This document shows, one piece after another, positions 10,213-22,042 of a DNA stretch of 64,000 bases. Origin of the DNA: Erodium maritimum. Taxonomy: Eukaryota; Streptophyta; Magnoliopsida; Geraniales; Geraniaceae. How positions within the stretch are numbered: the stretch's first letter is position 1; every line of letters begins with the position of its first letter. Location of the stretch: positions 39,423,932-39,487,931 of the forward strand of contig OY997596.1 of assembly GCA_963921825.1 (NCBI GenBank), in the 5' to 3' direction. The notes below the pieces were generated by a model. The model worked only from the letters and a program-made list of their open reading frames with translations. It made no database searches and was not told where the DNA came from. The translations under genes and the position numbers were made by a program.

Positions 10213-11623
10213 GTAGGGAAAGTCCTAACTACTCGAGTATTTCAATACTAGTATGCCTATTAGGTTAATAAAATCGGAGAGGTCCTAGAATTGCATATAG
10301 GATGCGAATAACTAGAATAATCGTCTTTCAATTACTAATAACCGAAAGTGTCTAGTATGCATGCGTAGAATGTGAATAACTAGTGTAACTCGCTTTCAAT
10401 ACTTGGGAATTGTTTTACTGGTAGAGAGGTCGTGATGAGCCCTCGGATTAGTTGTATGTGTTTGCCTCACATGCTTGCTTGCTTAGTTATAGTTAATTTA
10501 AGAGTCTAGTTGAATCGTATACTTGAATGATTGATTGAATGTTTGCATGTTTGGTTGATTGATTGAATGTTTGAATAATTGAATGCTTGAACGGATGATC
10601 GAGTATGACTGATTGTGCCAAACGGTACGGTCAGGTGATCGATGGACCGGTGGTTCGTGATTGGTAAGTATAACGGTAAGTGTAAAGGGCTAATTGGATG
10701 TCTTTTGTGTGTTGTGGTGAAAGTGTGATTCGATAAGCGTCGGTTGGTTGACGTGTTATTGTGTGTGTCTCTTATTCTTGTTCTTAAGATGTTTGGTTGT
10801 TCGGTATGGTACTTACATCGGGGGGGGGGGGGTAATCCGGTGGTGTTATAGTTGTTGGTGTTTGGAGGAGCCTGCGGGCATTGGTTATTGGAGCATACGG
10901 GCATTGATTATTGGACCATGTGGGGCATTGGTTATTGGAGCCTGCGGGCATTGATTATTGGACCCTACGGGCCATTGGTTATTGGAGCCTGCGGGCATTG
11001 ATTATTGGACCCTGCGGGGCATTGGTTATCGGAGCCTGCGGGCATTGGAGGTGGACCATGCGGGGCAATTGGATGGTTTACCCTGCGGGGAATGGTTACT
11101 TGTGGTTTCACCCAAGTGTATGCGTCCTGCGGGAGCACTGCCTTGGTTCCCTATGACATATGGTCCTTTGGAGGCATTTCCGAGAATCCCGACGATAAGC
11201 GCCCCTTGGGGATTGTTTCCTGTGCCCCGATGCATGTGCCTCCTCTGGACCGAGGGAAAATATGATATGATATGGATACTCTGGTGGATCGGAGTATGTG
11301 AACCGATGTGACACCAGAATCTATCCGTGGATCGGAGGCTTGAGAAAGCAAGTGGTTGGTGTGATATTACTTGCTCCCATTTTGGTAGACATGAAATATT
11401 TATAGCACTTTTCACGTAATCTTTTAAAGTTACTGTTATCTTTGAGAATGCGATACTATTCTTATTCACACTGATTCCTAGTATTTCATTGGTTGATAGT
11501 GTTTAATTGTAAATTGCGGTGCCATGCTAAGGCAGTTTTATTACTAACTGAAGGTTAGATTGTTTACGATTTTCCCTACTGAGCGCAAGCTCACCCCTAT
11601 GGTTTTTCTTACTGTTTTTACAG
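10213..11623 (+). promoter_or_regulatory. Putative LTR intron (donor to acceptor), 5' LTR
   Basis: CACGAG is followed by GTAGGGAAAG, a strong donor context, at 10213. The acceptor end TTACTGTTTTTACAG is at 11623. A TACTAAC branch-point match lies at about 11552-11558, roughly 65 nt upstream of the acceptor. The equivalent interval in the 3' LTR (19374-20784) is exactly as long, 1411 nt, and related LTRs keep both ends. Splicing is an inference; no transcript was seen. Confidence 0.35.
10865..11060 (+). repeat. Tandem array in the 5' LTR (about 23-bp units)
   Basis: TTATTGGAGCCTGCGGGCAT and TTATTGGACCCTGCGGGGCAT alternate about eight times. The same array is in the 3' LTR at about 20030-20220. 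A G-run at about 10818-10830 precedes it. The overlapping open readings here are products of the repeat. Confidence 0.85.
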
Positions 11624-11898
11624 GCATATATGATGTTTAGGGAGTTCGAGGCTTGGGAGCTTCTGGATGTTTTGAGGGTTATTCTAGAGATATGTCGGTC
11701 TTTTGTACTAAACACTATTTATCTCACACTTTATATTGAGCTTTGACTCATATTTGAGGTTTTTGGATTATTATATTATGAGAATTTGATGGAGTTTATT
11801 TGAACTTTTAAAGGATCTATTAATTGTTTATTATTTTCTATTATTAACTCAGGTCACGTCTCGATTCCGGTCAAAACCGGATTTGGGGCGTGACAATT

Positions 11899-11911
11899 TG
11901 GTATCAGAGCC
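11899..11911 (+). promoter_or_regulatory. Primer-binding site (initiator Met tRNA)
   Basis: TGGTATCAGAGCC lies three bases after the 5' LTR end. It is complementary to the 3' end of plant initiator methionine tRNA and primes minus-strand DNA synthesis. Confidence 0.9.
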
Positions 11912-13256
11912 TGGTTTCATTTGAAACAGGCTTCAATTTTGAACTTGTTTTCAAAACCTCGGACCAACGTCAATTAGGTGGGTAGAGTTAGGTGGTCTAA
12001 GTCGTTTTACTCAGTGACGCAAGTTGAAAACATTTGATGCGTAGAGTGGGAACGACACGTTTCTTGAGTGTTTCAATGGTTGCTTAAGTTTGAATCTCTT
12101 TAATATGATGGTTACATTGCTTGATTGGTATCCTTGCCTATTGGTTGTAAGTTACAATGATCGGTGAAGCCGAACGGCTGAGATCAGTATTGGGTTAACG
12201 AGCAATGATCGAGCCGTTATAAACTGGTTGTTGAGTAAATTATTTGTTAAGTGTGTTACCGTCGTGGTTGGTCGTTCCATGATTGATAAGGTTGAAGTGT
12301 TATCTTTTTGAAGTGTTGATTTATTGAAGTATTGACTTCTCGACTTATGGAAGGATTAAAATGTTAAAGTGTTGAATTGTTGGTTGTTGACTTGGTTAAG
12401 ATGTTGACCGTTATTTAAAGAATTAAAGTTGAAATGATGATCCATTTGGATGGCAACTGAGTAAAGAGTAGAACCCGAGTATTCTTGCACTCTCGTTAAC
12501 GGTGTTATGTACTGATTGTATTGTGTACTTTGCGGAGCATGAGAACTCTGTGTGCTGATTGTGTTTTATACTTTGCGGAGCATGAGAACTCTGTGTATTG
12601 AATACCTTGTGAAAATTAATTGGTAAATGTCCCGCGTAAGCGGAGGGTTAATGGAAAATACGAATAGGTCATGCCGAAATTTCCGTAGAACTGAAATGTT
12701 TGCACTATCACGGGGTGACTCAGGGGCGCCACTGTAGTCGAACGTGATGGTTGGATGTCAAGTGGTTACAACGAGATTCGGGGACACCTGAATCGGGTTG
12801 TGACGACGCGAGATCGACGTGAATGTTTTGATTAAAGATAAAGGGTTTGAGAAAAGAATGAGACTTACGAGAAAGAGATTAAGACTTTCCCTTTTCGAAC
12901 TCGTTGCTTTGTGTTTTGAACCCCAAGTAATGGGAAAATACCCGACCGAGACGTTTACCGGTGTGGTATGTTGCTATTTGATTGTGTGAACTGTGCCTCA
13001 TGTGGTAGTTGGTTGCATTACTTGCTTGATGTGTGAGACGCACAAGGTGCAGACTTCTTTGTCTATATAAGTATTATATACGACTTACTTACTTACCCTC
13101 GATCCAATTAGGATCCTTCGAGACGCATGAGAATATCCCTTTTGCTTAAATAGATTTGATTGCGTTAAACTGAGTTATGAACTGTACGTGTAACTGCAGC
13201 GATCCTACGAGATCTCTCGTGTTTACGTTCCGAGAGGTACCAGGAGCCGCCCAGCT
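11912..13256 (+). other. Untranslated leader of the Tekay-like element
   Basis: About 1.3 kb between the primer-binding site and gag, without a credible frame. Near 12530-12600 a short repeat, ACTTTGCGGAGCATGAGAAC, occurs twice. Confidence 0.6.
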
Positions 13257-14420
13257 GTGGGGCAGAGTCAGTCCACAGCCGTTGGACTGGCAGGGGCAAC
13301 AGGTGCCCAGGGTGCTGCTCCCACAGAGCACCAGAGCTTTGAGGATGGACAGTCAGGGTCACCACCTAGAGCTACTCCAGTCGCAGAGCCCACTCAGGCG
13401 ACCCCTATAGATGAGGTGGTTCGCGCAGTACTAGCAGCGCTCAGCAGGAGACCGCAGCACCGTCGTCAGAGCCCGTGCCTGCTACCGAGACAGTCGCTGT
13501 CGAGAGGCCAGGTCAAATGGATAGCTACACGGCCCAGGCTCTCCGGGATTTCCGTAGGTTGGGTACACCGACTTTTTCTGGGAGTGCTGACTCTGAGGCA
13601 GCAGCTATATGGTTGGAGCGGATTACTCGCAACCTTGGCACATCTGGAGTTTCTGAGGGACGTCTGAGAGTCTCTTTCTCCACCTTCCAGCTCGAGGGTG
13701 AGGCTTATTACTGGTGGCAGTCTGTGCAGACCAGAGTTGGTGAGGATTTTCAGCTTTTCAGTCGACTGTTCCTGGAGCAGTACTTTCCTCGATCGGTTCG
13801 AGATGATAGACACCAACAGTTCCTGGAGCTGCAGTAGAGAGGGATGATCGTCTCTGAGTATGCGGCGAGGTTCTTATCCTTGTCCCGCTTCACACCCGAG
13901 ATGGTGCAGACTGAGGACAGTCGTTGTAGGCGGTTCGAGCGTGGGCTCATCCCTTCGATTGCAGATCGAATTATTGCTATGAGGACTGAGGAGTACTCTA
14001 CATTGGTGGATCAGGCCTTAGCAGTAGAGATGCATTTTCGAGAGACCGCCAAGGTGCGGGATATCAGGCCGAGGCCGAGTAGCTTCCTCAGACCGTCCGA
14101 GGGACGTGACGTGAGGCGACAGAGGGTTTCTGGGTCTTTCCAGCCACAGTTTCAGCAGAGTGGCATGCGCAGAGGAGCAGCAGTGGCGTCAGTTGGCCTG
14201 CCCCGCTGGCACAGTTCTTCCCGGTGTGCAGAAAGCAGGGGCACTTAGCCCGAGACTGCCCGAGGAGTAGTGGACTCGTAGAGCAGCAGGTGGATCGCCC
14301 ATATGGGTTTGGTGAGAGACAGCGGGCTGATGAGCGGATTTGTTACCAGTGCGGCCGATAGGGGCACATTTCTTTTATTTGTCCGAATCGGATTGGAGCT
14401 GCACCCCCACCGAGGCTCCA
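13257..14420 (+). pseudogene. gag: gag: capsid and nucleocapsid (broken)
   Basis: The capsid starts in one frame (13257 to about 13450) and shifts frame. It continues through MDSYTAQALRDFRRLGTPTF at 13517-13576 and LEGEAYYWWQSV at about 13691-13727. EYAARFLSLSRFTPEM at 13856-13903 is typical of the Retrotrans_gag domain. A TAG at 13835-13837 splits it, most simply from CAG. A second frame change near 14200 precedes the nucleocapsid segment CRKQGHLARDC and a knuckle CYQCGR-stop-GHISFIC at about 14339-14386 with a TAG at 14357-14359. The protein would form the virus-like particle; this copy cannot encode it. Confidence 0.85.
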
Positions 14421-15080
14421 GCAGGCACAGCCTCGTCAGGCACCTCCCGGCCGACCACGACAGGCACAACAGCAGAGAGCTCCGTGTCAGGCGGCGGGAG
14501 CAGCAGCCCCGAGACACCAGGCTAGGCCTCGCCAATAGGTGGCACGACCACCACCACCGAGAGGAGGACCACCGGCATGGCAGTGCCGAGTTTATGCAGT
14601 CACAGATGCCAAAGCTGAGAGGCAGTACGCCGGCCATGAGGCTACACAGGGTACGTGTTTAGTTTTTAATTCGTGGGCGTCTTTTCTTTTCGACACTGGT
14701 GCATCCCATTCATTTATTTCTACTTCTTTTGCTCGTTCTTTGGGTTTGATGGTTGAGTTCCTTAGTAGACCATTGTGTCTTGAGAACCCAGTTACGGGGG
14801 AGGTAGTGTTGGATACTGTTTGCCGAGATTGTGAGGTCCGAGTGGAAGACTGCCCCTTCGTTGGTGACCTACTCATTCTGGAGATGACCGGCTTCGACGT
14901 AATCCTAGGGATGGACTAGCTTGCGAGGTATCGGGCGACGATCGATTGCCATCGACGTCAGGTGACGGTGAGGTCAGGTGACAAAGTTATTACTTGTGTT
15001 TTGGGTAGCAAGAGCGGAGTCCTTCTGTCCGCCTTGACTACGGGAGTCGAGACTGAGGTTGTGCAGGGTAGCAGAGACCT
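14421..15080 (+). pseudogene. Aspartic protease (broken)
   Basis: The open segment 14539-14919 contains SFLFDTGASHSFIS with the catalytic DTG at about 14690-14698, then GFDVILGMD, the conserved end of the protease core. TAG codons at 14536-14538 and 14917-14919 flank it. The second replaces the Trp that normally follows GMD in this family, so it fits TGG to TAG. The protease would cut the polyprotein. Confidence 0.85.
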
Positions 15081-16480
15081 ACCGAGAGTAGTGTGTGAGT
15101 TCCCCGATGTATTCCCGGAAGAACTATCAGGGTTACCGCCAACGCGCGAGATAGAGTTCTGGATCGACCTGATCCCAGGTACAACGCCGATCTCGATGAC
15201 ACCATATCGGTTTGCACCAGTTGAGTTAGTCGAGTTGAAGCGACAACTCGAAGAGCTGCAGGAGAGGGGTTTCATCCGCCCTAGTGTTTCTCCGTACGGA
15301 GCACCTGCCCCTTTTCGTGAAGAAGAAGGGTGGCGCATTTAGGATGTGCATCGATTACCAGAAGTTGAACCGGGTTACGGTGAAGAACCGTTATCCGATG
15401 CCGAGGATCGATGATCTGTTCGATCAACTGAGGGAAGCGACATGCTTCTCCAAGATTGATCTAAGATCAGGCTACTACCAGTTGAGGGTCCGAAAGGAGA
15501 ATGTGGAGAAGACCGCATTCCGGACATGGTACAGACACTTTGAGTTCCTATTGATGTCGTTCGGATTGACGAACGCGCCAGTAGCCTTTATGGATTTGAT
15601 GAATGGCATTTTCAGACCTTACCTGGACCGGTTTGTTGTAGTATTTGTTGACGACATCCTGATTTACTCGCCTAGTGAAGAGGCACATGAGGAGCACTTG
15701 AGGATAGTAGTGACTTTTTTACGTACTCATCAGCTGTACGGGAACCTAGAGAAGTGCGAGTTCTGGCTCGCAGAGGTGAAATTCCTCGGACATGTAGTGT
15801 CCCGAGATGGTATCCTAATCGATCCAGCAAAGGTCGATGCAGTTTCAAAGTGGGCGAGGCCCAAGAATGTGTTTGAGATCCGTAGCTTTCTGGGATTGGC
15901 AGGATATTATCGACGCTTTGTTCAGGACTTCTCACGTTTGGATGCACCTATGACAGCATTGACTCGCAAGGGAAAAGAGTTTCTTTGGACTATAAAGGCT
16001 CAATTGACTACCGCTCCAGTGTTGATTGTCCTGGAGCGAGGAGTAGGTTATGATGTGTATCGTGACGCCTCAGGCGAGGGACTAGGTTGTGTGTTGATGC
16101 AGTCCGGGAAGGTACTTGCTTATGGCTCGAGACAGTTGAAGGTACATGAGCGCAACTACCCGACCCACGATCTAGAGCTGGCAGCAGTGGTATTTGCTCT
16201 GAAGAGCTGGAGACACTATCTGTACGGTGAGCGTTTCAGAGTGTTCTCGGATCACAAGAGCCTCAAGTACATTTTCTCCCAGCGCGACCTGAACATGCGC
16301 CAAAGGCGATGGATGGAGTTACTTGAGGAGTACGACTTATAGCTACTCTATCATCCGGGTAAGGAGAATGTCGTCGCCGATGCTCTGAGTAGGAATTCGA
16401 CTCATTGCGTTGCCAGCATGGATGTCCGAGAGTGGGACATGCTGGAGGAGTTGAGCTCATTCAGACTTGAGCTATAGAAG
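15081..16480 (+). pseudogene. pol: Reverse transcriptase and RNase H (broken)
   Basis: The RT lead FPDVFPEELSGLPP at about 15100-15141 is in one frame, and the core from about 15300 is in another. The core includes [34 protein letters not shown] and the active site [13 protein letters not shown] near 15631-15669. RNase H follows with [30 protein letters not shown] and SDHKSLKY. Between RT and RNase H a short stretch is missing ([16 protein letters not shown] runs on directly). TAG at 16340-16342 and 16475-16477 interrupt the tail; HPGKENVVADALSRN lies between them. The catalytic DD pair is intact, but the frame is not. Confidence 0.9.
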
Positions 16481-17683
16481 GTCACAAATGGTATGGCTTT
16501 GTGTGCATTAGTGGCTCAGCCCACGTTGGTTGCTCGAGTGTTGGAGGCACAGGCCGAGGATGCCGAGACGGCAAGGATTCGTGAGAGATTGGTAGGTGGT
16601 GTCGAGATCGAGGGTTGGGAGTTGAGTGTTGATCAGAGTCTCCGTTATAGAGGACGGTTGTTTGTGCCCCGAGGTTGTAGGGACACTGTGTTGAGAGAGT
16701 GTCATCACTCTCGTCTTGCTGTGCACCCCGGTGGCACCAAGATGTATAGAGACATCCGATGACAGTTCTGGTGGAGCGGTATGCGTAGAGCAGTCGCAGA
16801 TTTTGTTTCAAGGTGTCTCACCTGTCAGCAGGTGAAGGCCGAGCATCAGCGTCCCGCCGGCTTACTACAGCCTTTACCGATCTCTGAGTGGAAGTGGGAG
16901 CCCGTTACCATGGATTTTGTATGTGGACTACCGAGGTCGGATAAAGGGCACGATGCGGTTTGGGTTGTAGTTGACCGACTGACCAAGTCGGCGCAATTTC
17001 TGGCCATGCGGATGACCGACACTGTTGATGTGTTGAGCCGGTTATACGTTAGAGAGATTATTCGCCTTCATGGAGTACCGGTGTCAGTTGTATCTGATAG
17101 GGATCCTCGTTTCACATCCAGGTTTTGGGAGAGCCTGCAGAAGGCGTTGGGGACTGAGGTACTACTGAGTACAGCTTACCACCCACAGACAGATGGACAG
17201 TCAGAGCGCACTATACAGATTCTGGAGGATATGCTTCGAGCTGTGTGCTAGACTTTTGGGGATCATGGGAGGATCACCTACCTTTAGCAGAGTTCGCTTA
17301 CAACAACAGTTATCAGTCCAGCATTGGGATGGCACCATTTGAGGCTTTGTACGGAAGACCGTGTAGGTCGCCGGTGTGTTGGGCTGAGGTAGGGGACCAG
17401 AGTTTATTTGGGCCAGATATGGTCAGAGAGACGACCGAGATGGTTGCGTTGATTAGAGAGCGGTTGAAGACCGCACAGAGTCATCAGAAGAGCTATGCAG
17501 ACAGGCGTCGCGGACCGCTTGAGTTCTCGATCGGAGACCACGTATTTCTGAGGGTGAGCCCGAAGAAGGGCCTACTGCGGTTCAACCGCAGCGGAGGTAA
17601 GCTGTGACCACGATTCATTGGACCCTTTGAGATCTTGGATAGAGTTGGAGCCGTAGCTTATCAGTTAGCATTGCCACCGCAGT
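16481..17683 (+). pseudogene. Integrase (broken)
   Basis: The zinc-binding HHCC region runs from about 16700 (HHSRLAVHPGGTKMY, then [20 protein letters not shown]). The core carries the DDE residues in [21 protein letters not shown] and [11 protein letters not shown] at 16760-16762 fits CGA to TGA, a frame change is at about 17240, and TGA at 17605-17607 stands in GGKL-stop-PRFIGPF. The C-terminal part (FAYNNSYQSSIGMAPFEALY, GDHVFLRVSP) is readable. Integrase inserts the cDNA. All three catalytic acids are present in separate frames. Confidence 0.9.
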
Positions 17684-17929
17684 TTGGGAGCGTGCATAAC
17701 GTTTTCTGAGGATAACGTTTTCCATGTTATCGAGTGGGCAGACATCGAGGTAGCCGATGATGTATCTTATGAGGAGCAACCCGTCAGGATTGTAGATACG
17801 GGAGAGAAGCTCTTACGGAAGACTACTATCCATTTGGTACGAGTGCAGTGGAAGCACCAGGGGGTAGACTCGACCTGGGAGCGAGAGGACGAGATCTGGG
17901 AGAAGTACCCCCACCTGTTCGACCTTTGA
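17684..17929 (+). pseudogene. Chromodomain-like C-terminus of integrase
   Basis: The segment reads EEQPVRIVDTGEKLLRKT and VRVQWKHQG, STWEREDEIWEKYPHLF. This is the pattern of the chromodomain that ends Tekay/Del integrases and guides insertion to particular chromatin. The join to the preceding integrase (near 17690-17720) is rearranged and out of frame, so the expected SxLRKY stretch is missing. Confidence 0.75.
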
Positions 17930-17965
17930 AGTACATTGTTTTAATTTCGAGGACGAAATTCTTTT

Positions 17966-17978
17966 AAGGGGGGTAGAT
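17966..17978 (+). promoter_or_regulatory. Polypurine tract of the Tekay-like element
   Basis: AAGGGGGGTAGAT directly precedes the 3' LTR and would prime plus-strand synthesis. The upstream TTTCGAGGACGAAATT is also present before the polypurine tract of the element at 43372-51051. Confidence 0.9.
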
Positions 17979-20900
17979 TGTAAGAACCACCCCCGGTCAA
18001 TCCCGGTAAAACCGGTAAATTCTAAACAAGTTTGACTTTCGGCCGGAAAAGTCAACCGAAGACTCAGGAAGTCATTCGGCACCTTTCCGGGGCCCAATAA
18101 GCTTAGCCACTATCACGGTTGGCTTAGTTGGGCCGTTTCCTTCAGTTTGACTGTAATTTTGTAACGATCAACTTTTTATCGACTTTTACCGAGCTAAAAC
18201 GGACGGCTGGAATTTAATTTAAAAGAAAGTGACTCCTACAATGCCACATGGCATTAGAGTCTTGGATGAGAAGAAAATGAGTTAAAAAGACCCTTTGACC
18301 CTCCCTAAATCCTTAAAGTGGATAAAACTTGAAAGGGCTTGTTGGTCATTTGACATTTAGGTCATTTAAGGCAATTGTTGGACACAATTCAGCCATTTTA
18401 CTCTTGGTTGCAGCTGAGTTTTGATAGAAGGAGAGAAAGAGAGAAGCTCTTGACTTGAGCAAGAAGAAAGAGAGAAAAGAGAGGATTTTCGGCTCATCTC
18501 TCCACCATTTCACCTCCTCAAGCTTGCTAGCTTCATCTCCTACACATCCTAAAGGTATGGATGCTCTAAACTTCTCATTTCATCCACTTTCTATTTTGAG
18601 TTTTGTGGGTTTTTGGCTTGAACTTGAAGAACTAGCTCTAATGGTGGTCACTTGGAGAAGAAGTAGTGAAGATAGGTTGTTTTGTTTGTGTTTGATTGAA
18701 GTTTGATGAGACCCATTGAGGGTGTTGAAGTTTGAAGGTTTGGATGGACATTTTCGGAGTTAGAAGGAGTTGGAAATGGAGTTTTTGGTTTGATTTGAGT
18801 GAAATACGAGTTGGGGAAGAAAGGGGAAGGTGCTGGACTGGTTCGATACGGAACGTGACCCGGACCGGGTCATGTGCCGGCACGGCAGGCCGCACGGAAC
18901 GGGCCAGGTACCGGCACGGTGCGCTGCACAGAACGGACGAGAGTCCGGCACGGTACCTCACACGGTCCGTGTCAGACTCCGGGCCGGTGTGTCGCACGGT
19001 CCGTGCTGGTTACCGGGCCGGTCTGTGATACGGTCCGTGCCAGGTTCTGGCACGGCCAGTGACACGGTCCGGATGGCATTCCGGATCAGATCTCCAGAAC
19101 CAAAACCCTTCCTTTTGAGTCCATTTCGATTTCTAGATCATTCCTTCGACTTTGTTTCTATTCTTGGGGACTGTTCTGTATTTTTGGGTGAGGAACACTC
19201 CTTGGGTTACTAATTTTGGTATTGTTGTGGTCCAAGACCGTGAGCACAGGCTCGGAAGGAGGAAAGGCCTTGGACCCGAGCTAGAGAGACGAAGACCACT
19301 CCGGAACCCGTGTGAAGAACGGAGGAGAGGCTAACCGACTTTACAACAGAGTTTATTAGAGGAAGACCACGAGGTAGGGAAAGTCCTAACTACTCGAGTA
19401 TTTCAATACTAGTATGCCTATTAGGTTAATAAAATCGGAAAGGTCCTAGAATTGCATATAGGATGCGAATAACTAGAATAATCGTCTTTCAATTACTAAT
19501 AACGGGACGTGTCTAGTATGCATGCGTAGAATGTGAATAACTAGTGTAACTCGCTTTCAATACTTGGGAATTGTTTTACTGGTAAAGAGGTCATGATGAG
19601 CCATTGGATTAGTTGTATGTGTTTGCCTCACATGGTTGCTTGCTTAGTTATAGTTAATTTAAGAGTCTAGTTGAATCGTATACTTGAATGATTGATTGAA
19701 TGTTTACATATTTGGTTGATTGATTGAATGTTTGAATAATTGAATGCTTGAACGGATGATCGAGTATGACTGATTGTGCCAAACGGTACGGTCAGGTGAT
19801 CGATGGACCGGTGGTTCGTGATTGGTAAGTAAAATGGTAAGTGTAAAGGGCTAATTGGATGTCTTTTGTGTGTTGTGGTGAAAGTGTGTTTCGATAAGCG
19901 TCGGTTGGTTGACGTGTTATTGTGTGTGTCTCTTATTCTTGTTCTTAAGATGTTTGGTTGTTCGGTATGGTACTTACACTGGGGGGGGGGGTGTAATCCG
20001 GTGGTGTTATAGTCGTTGGTGTTTGGAGGAGCCTGCGGGCATTGGTTATTGGAGCATGCGGGCATTGATTATTGGACCATGCGGGGCATTGGTTATTGGA
20101 GCCTGCGGGCATTGATTATTGGACCCTACGGGCCATTGGTTATTGGAGCCTGTGGGCATTGATTATTGGACCCTGCGGGGCATTGGTTATCGGAGCCTGC
20201 GGGCATTGGAGGTGGACCATGCGGGGCAATTGGATGGTTTACCCTGCGGGGAATGGTTACTTGTGGTTTCACCCAAGTGTATGCATCCTACAGGAGCACT
20301 ACCTTGGTTCCCTATGACATATGGTCCTTTGGAGGCATTTCCGAGAATCCAGACGATAAGCGCCCCTTGGGGATTGTATCCGGTGCCCCGATGCATGTGC
20401 CTCCTCTGGACCGAGGGAAAATATGATATGATATGGATACTCTGGTGGATCGGAGTATTGGAACCGATGTGACAACATAATCTATCCGTGGATCGGAGGC
20501 TTGAGAAAGCAAGTGGTTGGTGTGGTATTACTTGCTCTCATTTTGGTAGACATGAAATATTTATAGCACTTTTCACGTAATATTTTAAAGTTACTGTTAT
20601 CTTTGAGAATGCGATACTATTCTTATTCATACTGATTCCTAGTATTTCATTGGTTGATAGTGTTTAATTGTAAATTGTGGAGCCATGCAAAGGCAGTCTT
20701 ATTACTAACTAAAGTTTAGATTGTTTACGATTTTCCCTACTGAGCGCAAGCTCACCCGTATGGTTTTTCTTCCTGTTTTTACAGGCGTATCTGATGTTTA
20801 CGGAGTTCGAGGCTCGGGTGCTTCTGGATGTTTTGAGGGTTATTCTAGAGATATGTCGGTCTTTTGTACTAAACACTATATATCTCACACTTTATATTGA

Positions 20901-21056
20901 GCTTTGACTCATATTTGAGGTTTTTGGATTATTATATTATGATAATTTGATGGAGTTTATTTGAACTTTTAAAGGATCTATTAATTGTTTATTATTTTCT
21001 ATTATTAACTCAGGTCACGTCTCGAGTCCGGTCAAAACCGGATTTGGGGCGTGACA
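17979..21056 (+). repeat. 3' LTR of the Tekay-like element
   Basis: Direct copy of 8800-11895 with scattered substitutions and an 18-bp deletion. It contains the same GC-rich block (about 18860-19066), 23-bp array (20030-20220), G-run, donor GTAGGGAAAG at 19374 and acceptor ACAG at 20784. It ends GGGGCGTGACA before the GACAT duplication. Confidence 0.95.
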
Positions 21057-22042
21057 GACATCTTCTCAGATCCGGACGTGGGACGTCTTTCTCTTGGTAG
21101 ATCGACGCGGTTCTGGTGGACATCGCCTTTCCGTGCTCTAGTTGGCTCGAGGCTTCCCTTCGCCGGTTTTGGGGGTTGAGGCATCTCGGATCCGGTAGTG
21201 GGACGACTTTCCTCACTTGCTAAGGTGAGGATTGTCACGGATCTGGTCGTCCTTGCCCGTTGCCGGTGGCTCCTTTGGTGTCGTGGTGGAGGATCCCTCA
21301 CCTCAGATTCCGGCGATGTTTGTCGTTGACGTTGTGGGTGGCTTCTTCTTGTTGGCGTCGACTGTAGGTCTTCCTTTCCAGATATGTGCCTTCTTCAGGT
21401 AGCGGCCAGGTATGGTTTCTTCTCTCTTCTCTGTCTAGTTAGGTTTTCGTCTCCCCTCCTACCTCTATCCTATTCGATTGACTTTCTTGTGCACCCGCCC
21501 ACTTTGGTGGTCGGATTGATCGGTTTGGTGTTGGCCTCCGGTCAAAGCATGAGTTTTTTTGCCCCGGAATTTTGATTGATTAGTATTTGGGTTAGGTTTA
21601 AGTCCATGTCGTGTTGTGGTCTAGGCCACCGGCATTTGCAAGATCTCTGTTCCTTCTCTGAAATTTGGGGTTTTGTGGACTAGGGAGTAGATGTAATTCC
21701 TTCTTAAATTAGGGAAGAGGGACTTTGCGTTGTAGGTAGCTGCTGGCTCTTCTGGAGTTAATGTTTGGAAAATCTGGGAACTTAAACTTGTTTTTTTCTG
21801 GGCTTCATGGTAGAAAAATTCAGTTATTAGAACTTTTTTACTTTCATTTTCTTTGTTCATCGTTTAGGATTCACTTCATTGGTGCCCCTGGTTGGGCTTT
21901 GTTCTTGGTGTTGTTGATTCAAGCCTCAGTCTATTGAGGTGTTTCATGAGATTTCTATTAGAGCGGAATGCTCTTTATTGTACTTCAACCCTGCTCTTCT
22001 TTTCAAAGAGCAGGTTTTACTTATTGCTTTGCTGATAAAAAA

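Larger units (their letters stand above)
8800..11895 (+). repeat. 5' LTR of the Tekay-like element
   Basis: Starts TGTAAGAACCACCCCC and ends TTTGGGGCGTGACA. It lies next to the primer-binding site. Its length exceeds the 3' LTR by 18 bp, which matches a visible 18-bp indel near 8990-9010. A GC-rich block of CGGCACGG units (about 9700-9905) and a tandem array (10865-11060) lie inside. Confidence 0.95.
8800..21056 (+). mobile_element. Complete Ty3/gypsy retrotransposon, Tekay/Del-like chromovirus
   Basis: The 12,257-bp element is bounded by the perfect 5-bp duplication GACAT (8795-8799 and 21057-21061). It has long direct LTRs (3096 and 3078 bp) starting TG and ending CA. The primer-binding site fits initiator methionine tRNA, and a polypurine tract AAGGGGGGTAGA precedes the 3' LTR. 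The internal order is gag, protease, RT, RNase H, integrase and a C-terminal chromodomain-like segment. That order and the last domain place it in the chromoviruses, most like Tekay/Del. The coding region has about six TAG/TGA stops and several frame changes, so this copy is not autonomous. LTR divergence, by eye in the first kilobase, is roughly 3 percent. Confidence 0.95.
8565..22042 (+). mobile_element. Non-autonomous LINE-like retroposon, split by a gypsy element
   Basis: The retroposon proper is 8565-8799 plus 21062-22042, about 1.2 kb, bounded by the 20-bp duplications. It starts with an AGAGAGAG/CCTCTC leader and GAAACCCTAAAAACCC, as many plant L1 5' UTRs do. It ends with a hairpin (CCTGCTCTT at 21990-21998 paired with AAGAGCAGG at 22006-22014), then TTTGCTGAT and an A-tract at 22037-22042. 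No reverse transcriptase or complete ORF1 is readable, so it depended on another LINE. It could alternatively be a processed transcript of an unknown gene, but the hairpin tail favours a LINE derivative. Confidence 0.65.

Noticed and set aside
11899..11911. tRNA gene fragments at the primer-binding sites (also 58261-58272)
   Set aside because: Only about 12 bases match, at the exact place of an LTR-element primer-binding site.
15284..16342. Endogenous pararetrovirus polymerase
   Set aside because: LTRs, target duplications, gypsy-type integrase and chromodomain show a retrotransposon.
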